Shown here: piece by piece, positions 56,422 to 64,000 of the stretch
Position numbering within the stretch: the first letter of the stretch is position 1
How the letters are laid out: the number at the start of each line of letters is the position of its first letter
Assembly: GCA_002104535.1 (NCBI GenBank)
Contig: NBOG01000013.1
Span: forward strand, 38,955-102,954
DNA length: 64,000 nucleotides
DNA from: Cognaticolwellia sediminilitoris
GTDB lineage: Bacteria > Pseudomonadota > Gammaproteobacteria > Enterobacterales > Alteromonadaceae
Direction: 5' to 3'
Translations under genes and position numbers: made by a program
The notes under the pieces: model-generated
Databases searched by the model: none
What the model was told of the DNA's origin: nothing
What the model saw: the letters and a program-made list of their open reading frames with translations, nothing else

Positions 56422-57231
56422 CTAGAAATTATCTTTCCAACCCCTGATAATGGTAAACGCTTGTAACTTATCAGTAACTTTATCGCCACTAAACTCACTC
56501 GCACTTGTCATAATGCTTGAGGTAGCGCAGCGTAAAAATGGATTGATTTTCTTTTCAAGCATAATAGAGCTTGGAATTGTTGCAATCTTTTGTTCGCGCT
56601 TTTGTAAAACTTGATTGTAGTAATGCACTAATTCGGCATTAGAAGGCTCTACTGTTAAGGCAAAATTTAGATTTGCTTGGGTATATTCATGCGCGCAATA
56701 AACATGAGTTCGCTCAGATAATGCACTTAATTTTTCTAACGAATTTAGCATTTGTTCTGGCGTGCCTTCAAACAATCGACCACAGCCGCCTGAGAATAAA
56801 GTATCGCCACAAAATAAATTATCTTCTGATAAATATGCAATATGTCCAAGTGTGTGACCAGGAAGATCGATAACCTCAAATTCCAGACCTAAATCAGGTA
56901 AATTAACACGGTGACTTTCGTTTAAAGCGACATCACAATGCGGAATATTTTCATTTTCAGGGCCATAAACGGTTACCGGCCATTGTCTATCTTGACAGTA
57001 ACTTAAGAGTTGTTTGATACCGCCAATATGATCTGGGTGATGATGGGTGATCAATATGGTAGATAATTGTAATTGCTGCTGTTCAATAAATTCGATGCAC
57101 ACCTTCGCATCACCTGGATCAACCAGGGCCATTTTATTGCCTAAATCAGATGAAATAGCCCAGATATAATTATCAGAGAAGGCTTTTATTAAGGAAACTT
57201 TCATATTATTAGTGCTTTGACTTTGCAGCAT
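56422..57231 (-). CDS. gloB: Hydroxyacylglutathione hydrolase (glyoxalase II)
   Basis: GloB hydrolyses S-lactoylglutathione to lactate and glutathione in methylglyoxal detoxification. The metallo-beta-lactamase metal motif THHHPDH is at 62-68, with further ligands in LPGHTLGHIAY, LFCGDTLFSGGCGRLFEGTP and YCAHEYTQANLNFA. The ATG at 57231 is used because AGGAG lies six bases upstream; the family's usual N-terminus begins at the internal ATG at 57204 (KVSLIKAFSDNYIWAI), which lacks a ribosome site, so nine extra residues are likely real here. It is divergent from the methyltransferase gene. Confidence 0.95.
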   Translation of the reverse strand: MLQSQSTNNMKVSLIKAFSDNYIWAISSDLGNKMALVDPGDAKVCIEFIEQQQLQLSTILITHHHPDHIGGIKQLLSYCQDRQWPVTVYGPENENIPHCDVALNESHRVNLPDLGLEFEVIDLPGHTLGHIAYLSEDNLFCGDTLFSGGCGRLFEGTPEQMLNSLEKLSALSERTHVYCAHEYTQANLNFALTVEPSNAELVHYYNQVLQKREQKIATIPSSIMLEKKINPFLRCATSSIMTSASEFSGDKVTDKLQAFTIIRGWKDNF

Positions 57232-57291
57232 GTGCAGCTCCTGAGTATACTGAAGGCATGATTATACTCACTTTTACTTACGTTTAATATA

Positions 57292-58068
57292 ATGAAGCCA
57301 GCACTTGCGTTTCGACACCCCAATTATCCAAAGTCTTGGCGACATCTGCCAAATGGCGAACTCATTGTTGATAATATTAACCAAATATTAAAACCATGGT
57401 GCGCTAAGTTTTTTGGTTATCACTTATTAAAAATTGGTGCGCTCAGTGGCGAAGTTGTAACAAAAGACAGTCCAATCAGGCATCAACTCACCTTAACTAA
57501 TCAGCCAGATAAAGCTGATATTATTGCCGAGATTGATGACTTACCTTTACTCGAGCATAGTGTCGACGTTTGTGTTTTATCTCATGCATTAGAATTCTCG
57601 TTAGACCCACATCACGTGGTGCGTGAAGCAAACCGAGTGTTAATACCAAATGGTTACTTAGTTATTACTGGCTTTAACCCATTTAGTTTAGCGGGGTGTA
57701 ATAAGTTTATTCCATACCGACGTAAACAAACACCATGGAACGAAAGAATGTTCTCACCCATGCGAGTAAAAGACTGGCTTAATTTAATGGGTTTTGAAAT
57801 ACAGTTAGATCACCGCCTTTTACATTCTTCATTAGCCGGACAAGCAAGCCAAGGGGTTATCAATAAATATTGGGAAAAAATAGCAACTGCGATGTTGCCA
57901 AGTGTAGGTTCTATTTACGTTATTGTGGCAAAAAAACGGGTATTACCATTAACGCCTATTAAAGCAAAGTGGCAACTTAGACCTGGGTTTGAACCAATAA
58001 AAGTGCCGACGATGAATTCTTCAAGAAAAAGCAAGTCAAGCCTCAACAAACACTCAGAAAGTCATTGA
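57292..58068 (+). CDS. SAM-dependent methyltransferase, YafS-like
   Basis: A 258-residue class I methyltransferase of the Methyltransf_11 type. DDLPLLEHSVDVCVLSHALE (about 82-101) and VREANRVLIPNGYLVITGFN (about 108-127) are motif II and III; the N-terminal glycine motif is weak (KIGALSGE), as in YafS. It is divergent from gloB, exactly the gloB/yafS position of E. coli. The substrate is unknown. The C-terminus is Lys/Ser-rich and disordered. Confidence 0.85.
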   Translation: MKPALAFRHPNYPKSWRHLPNGELIVDNINQILKPWCAKFFGYHLLKIGALSGEVVTKDSPIRHQLTLTNQPDKADIIAEIDDLPLLEHSVDVCVLSHALEFSLDPHHVVREANRVLIPNGYLVITGFNPFSLAGCNKFIPYRRKQTPWNERMFSPMRVKDWLNLMGFEIQLDHRLLHSSLAGQASQGVINKYWEKIATAMLPSVGSIYVIVAKKRVLPLTPIKAKWQLRPGFEPIKVPTMNSSRKSKSSLNKHSESH

Positions 58069-58103
58069 TAAAAAACACTAGTTATTAAGGTTAACAATAT
58101 CTC

Positions 58104-58862
58104 ATGCAACTAAATGAATTTGAACAATATTTAAATACACTATTAAAGCCAGAGCAAATTAAAGACTTTTGCCCTAATGGTTTACAAATACAAGGCACAA
58201 ACAACATAAATAAAGTTATTACGGGTGTTACAGCTACACAAGACCTTATTGACTTAGCTATTGCCGAGAAAGCTGATGCACTGGTCGTTCATCATGGTTT
58301 TTTCTGGAAAAATGAAAGTTATGTTATCCGCGGCATGAAACATAAGCGTATTAAAGCATTGCTTGAAAATGACATTAACTTGTTTGCTTATCACTTACCT
58401 TTGGATATACATCCAACGCTAGGAAACAACGCACAACTCGCTGAGCTTTTTTCGATTAATAATGTTGCGCCATTAGAAACGGGTAATGCTTTAAGTGTTG
58501 CCGTTCGTGGAGACTTTAACAGCGCTTTAACGGCACTTGAGCTTGAACAGCGAATTAGTAAGCAACTAGATAGAAGCTGTATGCATATTGCAGCACCGTC
58601 AAATAAAAAGATAAAGACAGTGGCGTGGTGCAGCGGTGGCGGTCAAAGTTATATCGAATTAGCCGCAGAGCTGGGAATCGATGCTTTTATCAGCGGCGAA
58701 GTTTCAGAGCAAACAACCCACGTTGCACGAGAAATGGATATTCATTTTTATTGTGCTGGCCATCACGCTACAGAACGTTATGGCGCAAAAGCATTAGCGG
58801 CACATTTTAATCAACACTTACCTGTTGATGCTAAGTTTATAGATATTGATAACCCAGCATAA
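58104..58862 (+). CDS. Nif3-like dinuclear metal centre protein (GTP cyclohydrolase I type 2 homologue, YbgI)
   Basis: A 252-residue member of the Nif3/NGG1-interacting family, a hexameric toroid with a dinuclear metal site. Metal-ligand motifs are visible: VVHHGFFWKN (about 63-72), AYHLPLDIHPTLGNNAQLAE (about 94-113) and the C-terminal AGHHATERYGAKAL (about 219-232). CPNGLQIQG (about 24-32) is a further signature. Biological role is unsettled across the family. It lies 35 bases after the YafS-like gene on the same strand; in E. coli this position is taken by rnhA/dnaQ. Confidence 0.92.
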   Translation: MQLNEFEQYLNTLLKPEQIKDFCPNGLQIQGTNNINKVITGVTATQDLIDLAIAEKADALVVHHGFFWKNESYVIRGMKHKRIKALLENDINLFAYHLPLDIHPTLGNNAQLAELFSINNVAPLETGNALSVAVRGDFNSALTALELEQRISKQLDRSCMHIAAPSNKKIKTVAWCSGGGQSYIELAAELGIDAFISGEVSEQTTHVAREMDIHFYCAGHHATERYGAKALAAHFNQHLPVDAKFIDIDNPA

Positions 58863-58874
58863 AATTAGCTTTTC

Positions 58875-58896
58875 ACGGCATAGTTTACTATGCCGT
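58875..58896. terminator. Perfect hairpin after the Nif3-like gene
   Basis: ACGGCATAGT (58875-58884) pairs with ACTATGCCGT (58887-58896). A T-run begins only about 14 bases later, so termination is probable but not certain. The 58863-58998 gap also has degenerate repeats. Confidence 0.55.
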
Positions 58897-58947
58897 TAGG
58901 TCAGGTTATTTTTTTAATCATCGTTCAAAGCAGTCAAGATAAGTTTC

Positions 58948-59016
58948 AAGTTTTTAACTTTTAAACTACTAACCTTTAATCCATTAATTTTTAAACCATT
59001 AACTTTTTATCCATTG
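58948..59016. repeat. Degenerate short tandem repeat near the elyC 3' end
   Basis: Several imperfect copies of a TTAAaCCATTAAcTTTTT-like unit of about 13-18 bases follow each other and run into the last codons of elyC. Confidence 0.45.
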
Positions 59017-59751
59017 GACGATTCGCCCTAACGTTTCATACCAAACTGTTGTGGTTTGCTGTAGTTTTTTAGCGTTTGGAAAATAATACGACCAAGGGAT
59101 ATTGTCATTATGTTTAACCCAAGGACTCGCTGGGGCTGCAATAGCATTAACACCATACTTTTTAAAATAGTTCATTGCTCGAGGCATATGGTTGGCACTT
59201 GTCACTAAAGCAACATTTTTGTTGATCACTCTAGGCGCAATCAGTTGGGCTTCTTCTTCAGTATCTTGTGGAAAATTTTCAGTTAATATTTTGTGCGCTG
59301 GTATGCCTAATAAAATAGCGGCTTGCTTAACTTTTTCCGCGTTTGAACTCTCATCTCCGGCAGCAAAACCGGAGGTTATAATTTGTGCCTCAGGGTGCAG
59401 GCGGTAAATACGGATGGCTTCAACTAATCTTTCCAACGAGCTTGATTTTAATTGACTCGTCGCTGGTAAACTTTGCACTGTGGTGTGAACGCCACCTAAA
59501 ATAATTATATAATCAAGCGGTTGAGAACTTTGACTAAAGGCAGGGTAGTTATCCTCTAATGGTGCCATTAAGCCGTCTGATACTGGCGGTAATGTACATA
59601 GTATCAAGAGCACAGTTGCACTGATTAAAGCAGAAAAGCTAAGCTTGGGTTTTAAGCGATAAAAAACAATCGCGATAATTAACAGTAAAATAATAATACT
59701 TAACGGCATTAGCATTAAACTAACAATTTTTTTCAGTAAAAATAAATCCAC
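58999..59751 (-). CDS. elyC: Envelope biogenesis factor ElyC (DUF218)
   Basis: ElyC is an inner-membrane protein needed for peptidoglycan synthesis at low temperature in E. coli. The 250-residue protein has two N-terminal membrane segments (about 10-30 and 38-54) and a periplasmic DUF218 domain: DYIIILGGVHT (about 79-89), PQDTEEEAQLI (about 153-163), LVTSANHMPRAMNYFKKYGV (about 175-194) and C-terminus YETLGRIVQWIKS, which matches E. coli (YETLGRIWQWLKG). It is monocistronic and faces away from lysC. Confidence 0.93.
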   Translation of the reverse strand: MDLFLLKKIVSLMLMPLSIIILLLIIAIVFYRLKPKLSFSALISATVLLILCTLPPVSDGLMAPLEDNYPAFSQSSQPLDYIIILGGVHTTVQSLPATSQLKSSSLERLVEAIRIYRLHPEAQIITSGFAAGDESSNAEKVKQAAILLGIPAHKILTENFPQDTEEEAQLIAPRVINKNVALVTSANHMPRAMNYFKKYGVNAIAAPASPWVKHNDNIPWSYYFPNAKKLQQTTTVWYETLGRIVQWIKS

Positions 59752-59988
59752 AGTAGGGCTTCCACAGCAATTGCGTTGAATGTAATTTTAATTATTATTT
59801 AGCATAACAATTATCAGCTTTTGAAACAGTAGTTAAATATTTTAAATAAATCACTTTAGACGTCTAAAAGTCTGTTGATATTTGTGGAAAGATAAGGTTT
59901 AATGGCGTTGTAAATTTTAGAATTATTACTCCATAAAATTTCTTACTCAAATACTTAGAAGTTTTACCGGAATATTTTATTTTTTACA

Positions 59989-60172
59989 CCAGAAGAGGCG
60001 CAATTGCCAGGTAGCTAACGTGAGGAACCCATCCTTTGAGCGTTACTGAGGGGGACAATTGCCGAGGATGTTGATATTGGGGCATATCACATTCGGTCAC
60101 TAAGGCTGAATCCTTAGGGCTGTCACCGCTAGAAAACAGTTATTATTCTAGATTTGGGTGGAGAGCTTCTGG
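59989..60172 (+). promoter_or_regulatory. Lysine riboswitch aptamer (L box)
   Basis: The P1 stem is CCAGAAG (59989-59995) with CTTCTGG (60166-60172). Inside are the conserved blocks AGAGGCGC, AGCTAACGTGAGGAA, GAGGGGGAC, TTGCCGAGG, GGCTGAATCC, GGGCTGTCACC and GGGTGGAGAG, in the same order as the E. coli lysC riboswitch. It binds lysine and normally lowers lysC expression. It lies about 215 bases upstream of lysC, an unusually long distance that holds a leader ORF. Confidence 0.96.
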
Positions 60173-60232
60173 CTGAAAAGTATCGCCTGAATTATCGGTT
60201 GTTTAACCCTCATTCGCTCTACGCTCAGTCAT

Positions 60233-60258
60233 GCTCTTCCTGTTAGTTATTAGGGAGA
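60233..60258 (+). promoter_or_regulatory. Riboswitch expression platform: hairpin covering a Shine-Dalgarno sequence
   Basis: TCTTCCT (60235-60241) pairs with AGGGAGA (60252-60258), one T:G. AGGGAG is a strong ribosome site seven bases before the ATG at 60265. The segment 60233-60239 can alternatively pair with 60160-60166 in the 3' core of the aptamer, giving mutually exclusive states. Confidence 0.6.
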
Positions 60259-60264
60259 ATTTTT

Positions 60265-60396
60265 ATGTTAATATCTCATCTTAAAAATTGTAGTGATCAA
60301 ATTGTGTTCACCGTTTTATCTCAATGTTCTTGCTTTTCTAGGCTTGAATGCTTAACCGTTAGTTGTAAATGTTTTGGAGTGCAAGCATGTCAGTAA
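60265..60396 (+). CDS. Candidate Cys-rich leader peptide overlapping lysC
   Basis: A 43-codon frame starts at ATG 60265 with a strong AGGGAG ribosome site and ends at 60394-60396, ten bases into lysC in another frame. The peptide (MLISHLKNCSDQ... CKCFGVQACQ) has seven Cys and only two Lys, so it is not a lysine-codon attenuator. Its position between the lysine riboswitch platform and lysC, with overlapping stop and start, indicates translational coupling. There is no known homologue that I recognise, and the peptide itself may have no function. Confidence 0.55.
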   Translation: MLISHLKNCSDQIVFTVLSQCSCFSRLECLTVSCKCFGVQACQ

Positions 60397-61763
60397 GTGT
60401 TAATAAAGCTAATAGCAATAACATTACTGTTGCAAAATTTGGTGGCACCAGTGTTGCTGACTATCAAGCTATGCTTCGATGTGCGCATATTATTAAAAAT
60501 GATAACAGCAATCGAGTTGTGGTTGTATCTGCTAGTGCTGGGGTTACAAATAACCTTGTGCGCCTTAGCCAAGCAAACATTGCTGCTCAAGAGCGCGAAA
60601 GCATTATTACAGAAATCGCCAATATTCAATTTAACATTACTAAACACTTAGCTTGTCAATTAATTTTAGATGCTGAAATTAAAGAAATTTTAACTACTTT
60701 AAGTGATTGTGCAAAAAAACAAGCTGAACAATATAGCTTAAAAAATAGTGATGAAATTTTAAGCTTTGGCGAGCAATTAAGCTCTCGTATTTTTGCTCAA
60801 GTATTACAAAGTATTGATGTGAATGGTCATTACTTCGATATTCGACCGGTTATGAAAACAGATAGCTTGCATGGTAAAGCACAAGTTAATGTAGCGGAAA
60901 TTTCAAGTAAGGCTAAAACATTACTGTTACCAAAACTAGCTGACAAAGTTATTGTTACACAAGGTTTTATTGGTAGCGATGAGCAAGGTAATACTACTAC
61001 GCTTGGCCGTGGTGGCTCAGATTACAGCGCAGCATTGTTAGCTGAAGCGATTCAGGCTAGTCATTTAAGTATCTGGACTGATGTTGTCGGTATATTTACC
61101 ACCGACCCACGTATTACCGATCAAGCGCGTTCTATTAATGAAATAAGTTTTGGTGAAGCGGCTGAAATGGCAACGTTTGGCGCTAAAATTTTACATCCAG
61201 CGACACTCATACCAGCAATGCGACAAGATATTCCGGTTTTTGTCGGATCTAGTAAAGAGCCTGAAGCCGGTGGCACACTCATTCAACGACAAGTTAATTC
61301 CAACCCAACTTATCGTTCAATTGCTCTGCGCCGTGAACAAACGTTGGTAACGGTCAAAAGCCCTGAAATGCTTCATGCCAGTGGCTTTTTAGCAAAAGTG
61401 TTTACAGTGCTAGCAAAACATCAGCTCAGTGTTGATTTGATCACTACTAGTGAAATCAGTGTTGCATTAACCTTTGATAATCCGCAAGGTTCAACGCAAG
61501 CATTATTAACAAAAGCAGTTGTCGAAGAGTTAGAGCAACTTTGTGAAGTGAGTGTTGAACATGGCTTGAGTTTAATTGCGGTGATCGGGAATAAAATTCA
61601 TGGCACTAAAGGTGTTGGCAGTAGTATTTTCGATAAGGTAAACGATTTTAATATTCGTATGATATGTCATGGAGCAAGCGAGCATAACTTATGTTTTCTA
61701 GTGCCAGAAGCTGATGCGAACCAAGTTGTTGAGCGTTTACACGCGACGTTATTTACCGAATAA
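60387..61763 (+). CDS. lysC: Lysine-sensitive aspartokinase III
   Basis: LysC phosphorylates aspartate, the first step to lysine, threonine and methionine. The start ATG at 60387 has GGAG seven bases upstream; the in-frame ATG at 60369 has none. The kinase domain shows VAKFGGTSVADYQ (about 15-27), SFGEQLSSR (about 125-133) and GRGGSDYSAALLAEA (about 205-219); two ACT domains follow (about 305-458). The 458-residue length without a homoserine-dehydrogenase part indicates monofunctional AKIII. Regulation by the upstream lysine riboswitch fits. A bidirectional terminator follows. Confidence 0.96.
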   Translation: MSVSVNKANSNNITVAKFGGTSVADYQAMLRCAHIIKNDNSNRVVVVSASAGVTNNLVRLSQANIAAQERESIITEIANIQFNITKHLACQLILDAEIKEILTTLSDCAKKQAEQYSLKNSDEILSFGEQLSSRIFAQVLQSIDVNGHYFDIRPVMKTDSLHGKAQVNVAEISSKAKTLLLPKLADKVIVTQGFIGSDEQGNTTTLGRGGSDYSAALLAEAIQASHLSIWTDVVGIFTTDPRITDQARSINEISFGEAAEMATFGAKILHPATLIPAMRQDIPVFVGSSKEPEAGGTLIQRQVNSNPTYRSIALRREQTLVTVKSPEMLHASGFLAKVFTVLAKHQLSVDLITTSEISVALTFDNPQGSTQALLTKAVVEELEQLCEVSVEHGLSLIAVIGNKIHGTKGVGSSIFDKVNDFNIRMICHGASEHNLCFLVPEADANQVVERLHATLFTE

Positions 61764-61792
61764 TTACATTAATTCATCGAAATTTCATCAGC

Positions 61793-61821
61793 AAAAAGGG
61801 ACATATTAATGTCCCTTTTTA
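61793..61821. terminator. Bidirectional terminator between lysC and queC
   Basis: AAAAAGGGACAT (61793-61804) pairs with ATGTCCCTTTTT (61809-61820), loop ATTA. It serves lysC and the convergent queC. Confidence 0.92.
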
Positions 61822-61857
61822 GTGTCTGGCGTGAGTGCTAATTTAGTTGCTAAGGCC

Positions 61858-62514
61858 TTACTCGTAAGGGAGTGGATCAGTTGTATTATTATCAGCGAAA
61901 GCTTCTAAACGCTCTTGGCAAGCACCACATTTTCCGCAGGCTTTTTCACGGCCATTGTAACAAGTCCATGTATTTTGGTAACTCAGGCCCATTTTCAAAC
62001 CATCAGTCAAAATATCTGATTTAGTGTCATTTAAATAAGGACTAAAGATCTCCACAGCTTCATAGTTGGCAATTTGGCATACATCATTCATTTTCATAAC
62101 AAACTCAGGGCGACAGTCGGGGTAAATAGCATGGTCACCAGAGTGCGCGCCGTAATATACTTGTGATGCTTTAACCGATACCGCGTAACCTACTGCTAAA
62201 GATAATAAAATCATATTGCGGTTAGGCACAACGGTAGACTTCATATTATCAGCTTCATAATGACCTTCAGGAATTTCAATATCGTCAGTTAACGAAGAGC
62301 CTGCTAATAATTGGTTAATGGCTGAAATATCAATAACCTTGTGTGAAACACCAAGTTGTTCGCAAACTTTACTTGCGCAAGCAATTTCTTTTACATGTTT
62401 TTGGCCATAGTCGAAGGTGAGGGCATAAACTTCCTTACCGTCTTTTAAAGCACGGTTAAGTACGGTGAATGAATCCATGCCACCGGAAAAAATTACTACG
62501 ACTTTATTACTCAT
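61858..62514 (-). CDS. queC: 7-cyano-7-deazaguanine synthase QueC
   Basis: QueC makes preQ0 from 7-carboxy-7-deazaguanine with ATP and ammonia in queuosine synthesis. The ATP pyrophosphatase loop FSGGMDSF is at 9-16, and the C-terminal zinc site has [20 protein letters not shown] (about 189-208). The 218-residue length is usual. It is divergent from queE with only 68 bases between, so both promoters share that gap. Confidence 0.97.
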   Translation of the reverse strand: MSNKVVVIFSGGMDSFTVLNRALKDGKEVYALTFDYGQKHVKEIACASKVCEQLGVSHKVIDISAINQLLAGSSLTDDIEIPEGHYEADNMKSTVVPNRNMILLSLAVGYAVSVKASQVYYGAHSGDHAIYPDCRPEFVMKMNDVCQIANYEAVEIFSPYLNDTKSDILTDGLKMGLSYQNTWTCYNGREKACGKCGACQERLEAFADNNTTDPLPYE

Positions 62515-62582
62515 ATTTGATGTCTCTTGGGGTATAATAAAAACAAGCGCATTCTACTCGAAATTTACTAAGCATTAAAGCA

Positions 62583-63257
62583 ATGACCACACGTTATAAA
62601 ATAAATGAATTGTTTGAAACTCTTCAAGGTGAGGGCTCTTTTACCGGCCAACCTTCAATTTTCCTTCGTCTACAAGGTTGTCCAGTTGGTTGCTCTTGGT
62701 GTGACACAAAACACACATGGGAAATTCACCCTGAATTAGAGATAAACAGTAAACAATTACTGAGTAAACCTGAAGAAACCGAGCAATGGTCAAACTTATC
62801 GATTGACGATATTGCCGCGGTATTCAACCAGCAGGGCTTTAAAGCAAAACATATTGTCATCACGGGTGGAGAGCCGTGTATGGTTGATTTAACAGAGTTA
62901 TGTCTATACTTTGAAGCCCAAGGGTTCAGCTGCCAAGTAGAAACATCAGGTACCTTTGAGATTAGAGTATCTGAACAATGTTGGGTTACTGTCTCTCCAA
63001 AAGTAAATATGCGCGGGGGTTATGAAATTTTAGCCAGTGCTATGCAACGTGCTAACGAAATCAAACACCCAGTGGCCACTGAGCAACATATAGACGACTT
63101 AAAAGCCTTGTTAGCTCAGCATAATGTAGAAGATAAACAGATTTACTTACAGCCGATCAGTCAAAAACAACGTGCAACAGAGCTTGCTATTGCCACCTGT
63201 ATTGAAAATAACTGGCGTTTATCGGTGCAAGTACATAAATACATAGGTATTGAGTAG
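62583..63257 (+). CDS. queE: 7-carboxy-7-deazaguanine synthase QueE
   Basis: QueE is the radical SAM enzyme that converts 6-carboxy-tetrahydropterin to 7-carboxy-7-deazaguanine. The cluster ligands are Cys33, Cys37 and Cys40 (CPVGCSWC), followed by DTKHTW; ITGGEPC (about 95-101) is the SAM-binding GGE motif. FETLQGEGSFTGQPSIFLRL is the family N-terminus. With 224 residues it is the gammaproteobacterial type. It is divergent from queC and is followed by its own terminator. Confidence 0.97.
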   Translation: MTTRYKINELFETLQGEGSFTGQPSIFLRLQGCPVGCSWCDTKHTWEIHPELEINSKQLLSKPEETEQWSNLSIDDIAAVFNQQGFKAKHIVITGGEPCMVDLTELCLYFEAQGFSCQVETSGTFEIRVSEQCWVTVSPKVNMRGGYEILASAMQRANEIKHPVATEQHIDDLKALLAQHNVEDKQIYLQPISQKQRATELAIATCIENNWRLSVQVHKYIGIE

Positions 63258-63291
63258 TTCTTGATTCCAGATGTAGGTCACGATTTATAAA

Positions 63292-63322
63292 AAAGGATCT
63301 GTTTTATAACAGATCTTTTTTT
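63292..63322 (+). terminator. Terminator of queE
   Basis: GATCTGTT (63296-63303) pairs with AACAGATC (63308-63315), loop TTAT, then seven T. Between here and 63566 I see only AT-rich DNA without a gene. Confidence 0.9.
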
Positions 63323-63566
63323 ATAAATTTTTTCGTTAAGATAACCATTAAATATACCAAATTATAGTTGCCTCATTTCACCAAAAATTTTTAATTATTT
63401 TCTCTTAAACTGTCGTGTAATATCAAACGTGATAAATAAGTAGTTGAAATATGGTGAGTTTCAATATAAATTCAATCCTAAATAAATTTATATTAGTCGA
63501 CAAATCTCTTGTAGAAAAAAGGGTTTTTGCTCGTCTAATAAGCTGTTATGTACCTCAAGAGGTTTT

Positions 63567-63830
63567 GTGCAATTTAAAGAGTTAGGTGTTTCAAATAATT
63601 TATTGTCTTTTTTAATATTTACTTTTATGTTTTTCTGGTTAGGTGAACAATTATTTGGCGCAATACTAACTTTAGAAATAGTAAACATACGAGTTACCAA
63701 TATAGTGTCATTCGCAAAAAGCCCTATTTGGTTTACGTTGCTGTGTATCATGAAGCTTTCAATGTGTGTATTGAGTGCTGTTGTAATGTACCAATATCTA
63801 AAATCAAAATTAGGTGGCAAAGGTACATAA
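63567..63830 (+). CDS. Small two-segment membrane protein, possible integron cassette ORF
   Basis: An 87-residue frame starting GTG at 63567 with AGAGG five to nine bases upstream. Two hydrophobic segments (about 12-35, LLSFLIFTFMFFWLGEQLFG; and about 52-75) flank a short polar loop, and the C-terminus is basic. No family is recognised. The stop TAA is the first bases of an attC-like palindrome, the arrangement of integron gene cassettes. An overlapping minus-strand frame at 63488-63838 is rejected as a shadow. The gene call rests on the ribosome site and the hydrophobic pattern. Confidence 0.5.
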   Translation: MQFKELGVSNNLLSFLIFTFMFFWLGEQLFGAILTLEIVNIRVTNIVSFAKSPIWFTLLCIMKLSMCVLSAVVMYQYLKSKLGGKGT

Positions 63831-63926
63831 CAAGCCAATAAAGCGGGAAAATTTACAGTTGGCTAATTTCGCTCCGCTCAATAATTTTAGCCAACTACAA
63901 ATTTCCCCTTATTGGGGCGTTGGTAT
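63828..63926 (+). mobile_element. attC-like imperfect palindrome (integron recombination site candidate)
   Basis: Starts TAACAAGCC right at the stop of the preceding ORF and ends GGGGCGTTGG. Outer arms 63835-63854 and 63899-63915 pair with small bulges, inner arms AGTTGGCTA (63857-63865) and TAGCCAACT (63888-63896) pair perfectly, and the centre holds TTTCGCTCCGCTCA, a sequence I associate with marine attC sites. The 3' core GTTGGTA deviates from GTTRRRY. No integrase or second attC is in the window. Confidence 0.5.
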
Positions 63927-64000
63927 GACTCCCCACGTCAAGTTAAATACACTGATCCTTATTCATTAATTTAAGAATCCTTTGTATTCACTTCTCTTAT

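Noticed and set aside
60369..60386. Upstream in-frame ATG as the lysC start
   Set aside because: No ribosome site precedes it, while GGAG is well spaced for the ATG at 60387.
62515..62582. PreQ1 riboswitch between queC and queE
   Set aside because: The 68-base gap is too short for two promoters plus an aptamer, and no preQ1 pseudoknot pattern is visible.
63488..63838. Minus-strand 116-codon frame at the right end
   Set aside because: No ribosome site or family signal, and it overlaps the plus-strand frame with two membrane segments that ends at the attC-like site.

Overview
The window is ordinary chromosomal DNA of a low-GC marine gammaproteobacterium. Gene order and protein character (rne-rluC-yceD-rpmF-plsX-fab genes, the PrpR/PrpB/PrpC/AcnD/PrpF propionate operon, NAD-dependent 180-kDa-class glutamate dehydrogenase beside pyrD, many AT-rich intergenic regions) point to Alteromonadales, most likely Colwelliaceae (Colwellia/Thalassotalea-like). 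This is inference from gene content, not a database result. No rRNA, tRNA, complete IS, prophage or CRISPR array was seen.

Layout. 1-6056: 5' end of proS (minus), a small membrane protein, an orphan HemD-family gene and RNase E (minus). 6676-19073: a near-continuous plus-strand housekeeping block for RNA modification, fatty-acid synthesis, folate, cell wall, dTMP and clamp loading (rluC, yceD, rpmF, plsX, fabD, fabG, acpP, fabF, pabC, mltG, tmk, holB, pilZ, tatD), broken only by a duplicated palindromic repeat and a minus-strand maf gene. 19491-28022: an SpmAB-like membrane protein, then the 2-methylcitrate cycle operon with its GntR regulator and three TGTCGACA operator-like palindromes. 28664-32228: msrC, a small acidic protein, proQ and prc. 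32469-50379: nhaC, pepN, a DUF2835 gene, a four-gene envelope set (DUF1302 barrel, DUF1329 LolA-like, YCF48 propeller, RND/MMPL permease), gdhB and pyrD. 50474-59751: a coiled-coil membrane protein, asnB, a periplasmic pyroglutamyl-peptidase-like protein lacking the catalytic Cys, mltD, gloB, yafS-like, Nif3-like and elyC. 59989-63257: lysine riboswitch, a leader ORF, lysC, queC and queE. 63567-64000: a small membrane-protein ORF whose stop codon runs into an attC-like palindrome at the right edge.

The most interesting points are: (1) a lysine riboswitch whose expression platform appears to control a 43-codon Cys-rich leader ORF that overlaps the lysC start; (2) the DUF1302/DUF1329/YCF48/RND set, which together looks like a trans-envelope carrier for a hydrophobic substrate; (3) the putative integron-type cassette at the right edge; (4) a candidate small RNA antisense to the tatD downstream region; (5) a near-consensus promoter placed so close to yceD that its mRNA would be leaderless; (6) the Cys-to-Ser C15 peptidase-like protein; and (7) several structured repeats.
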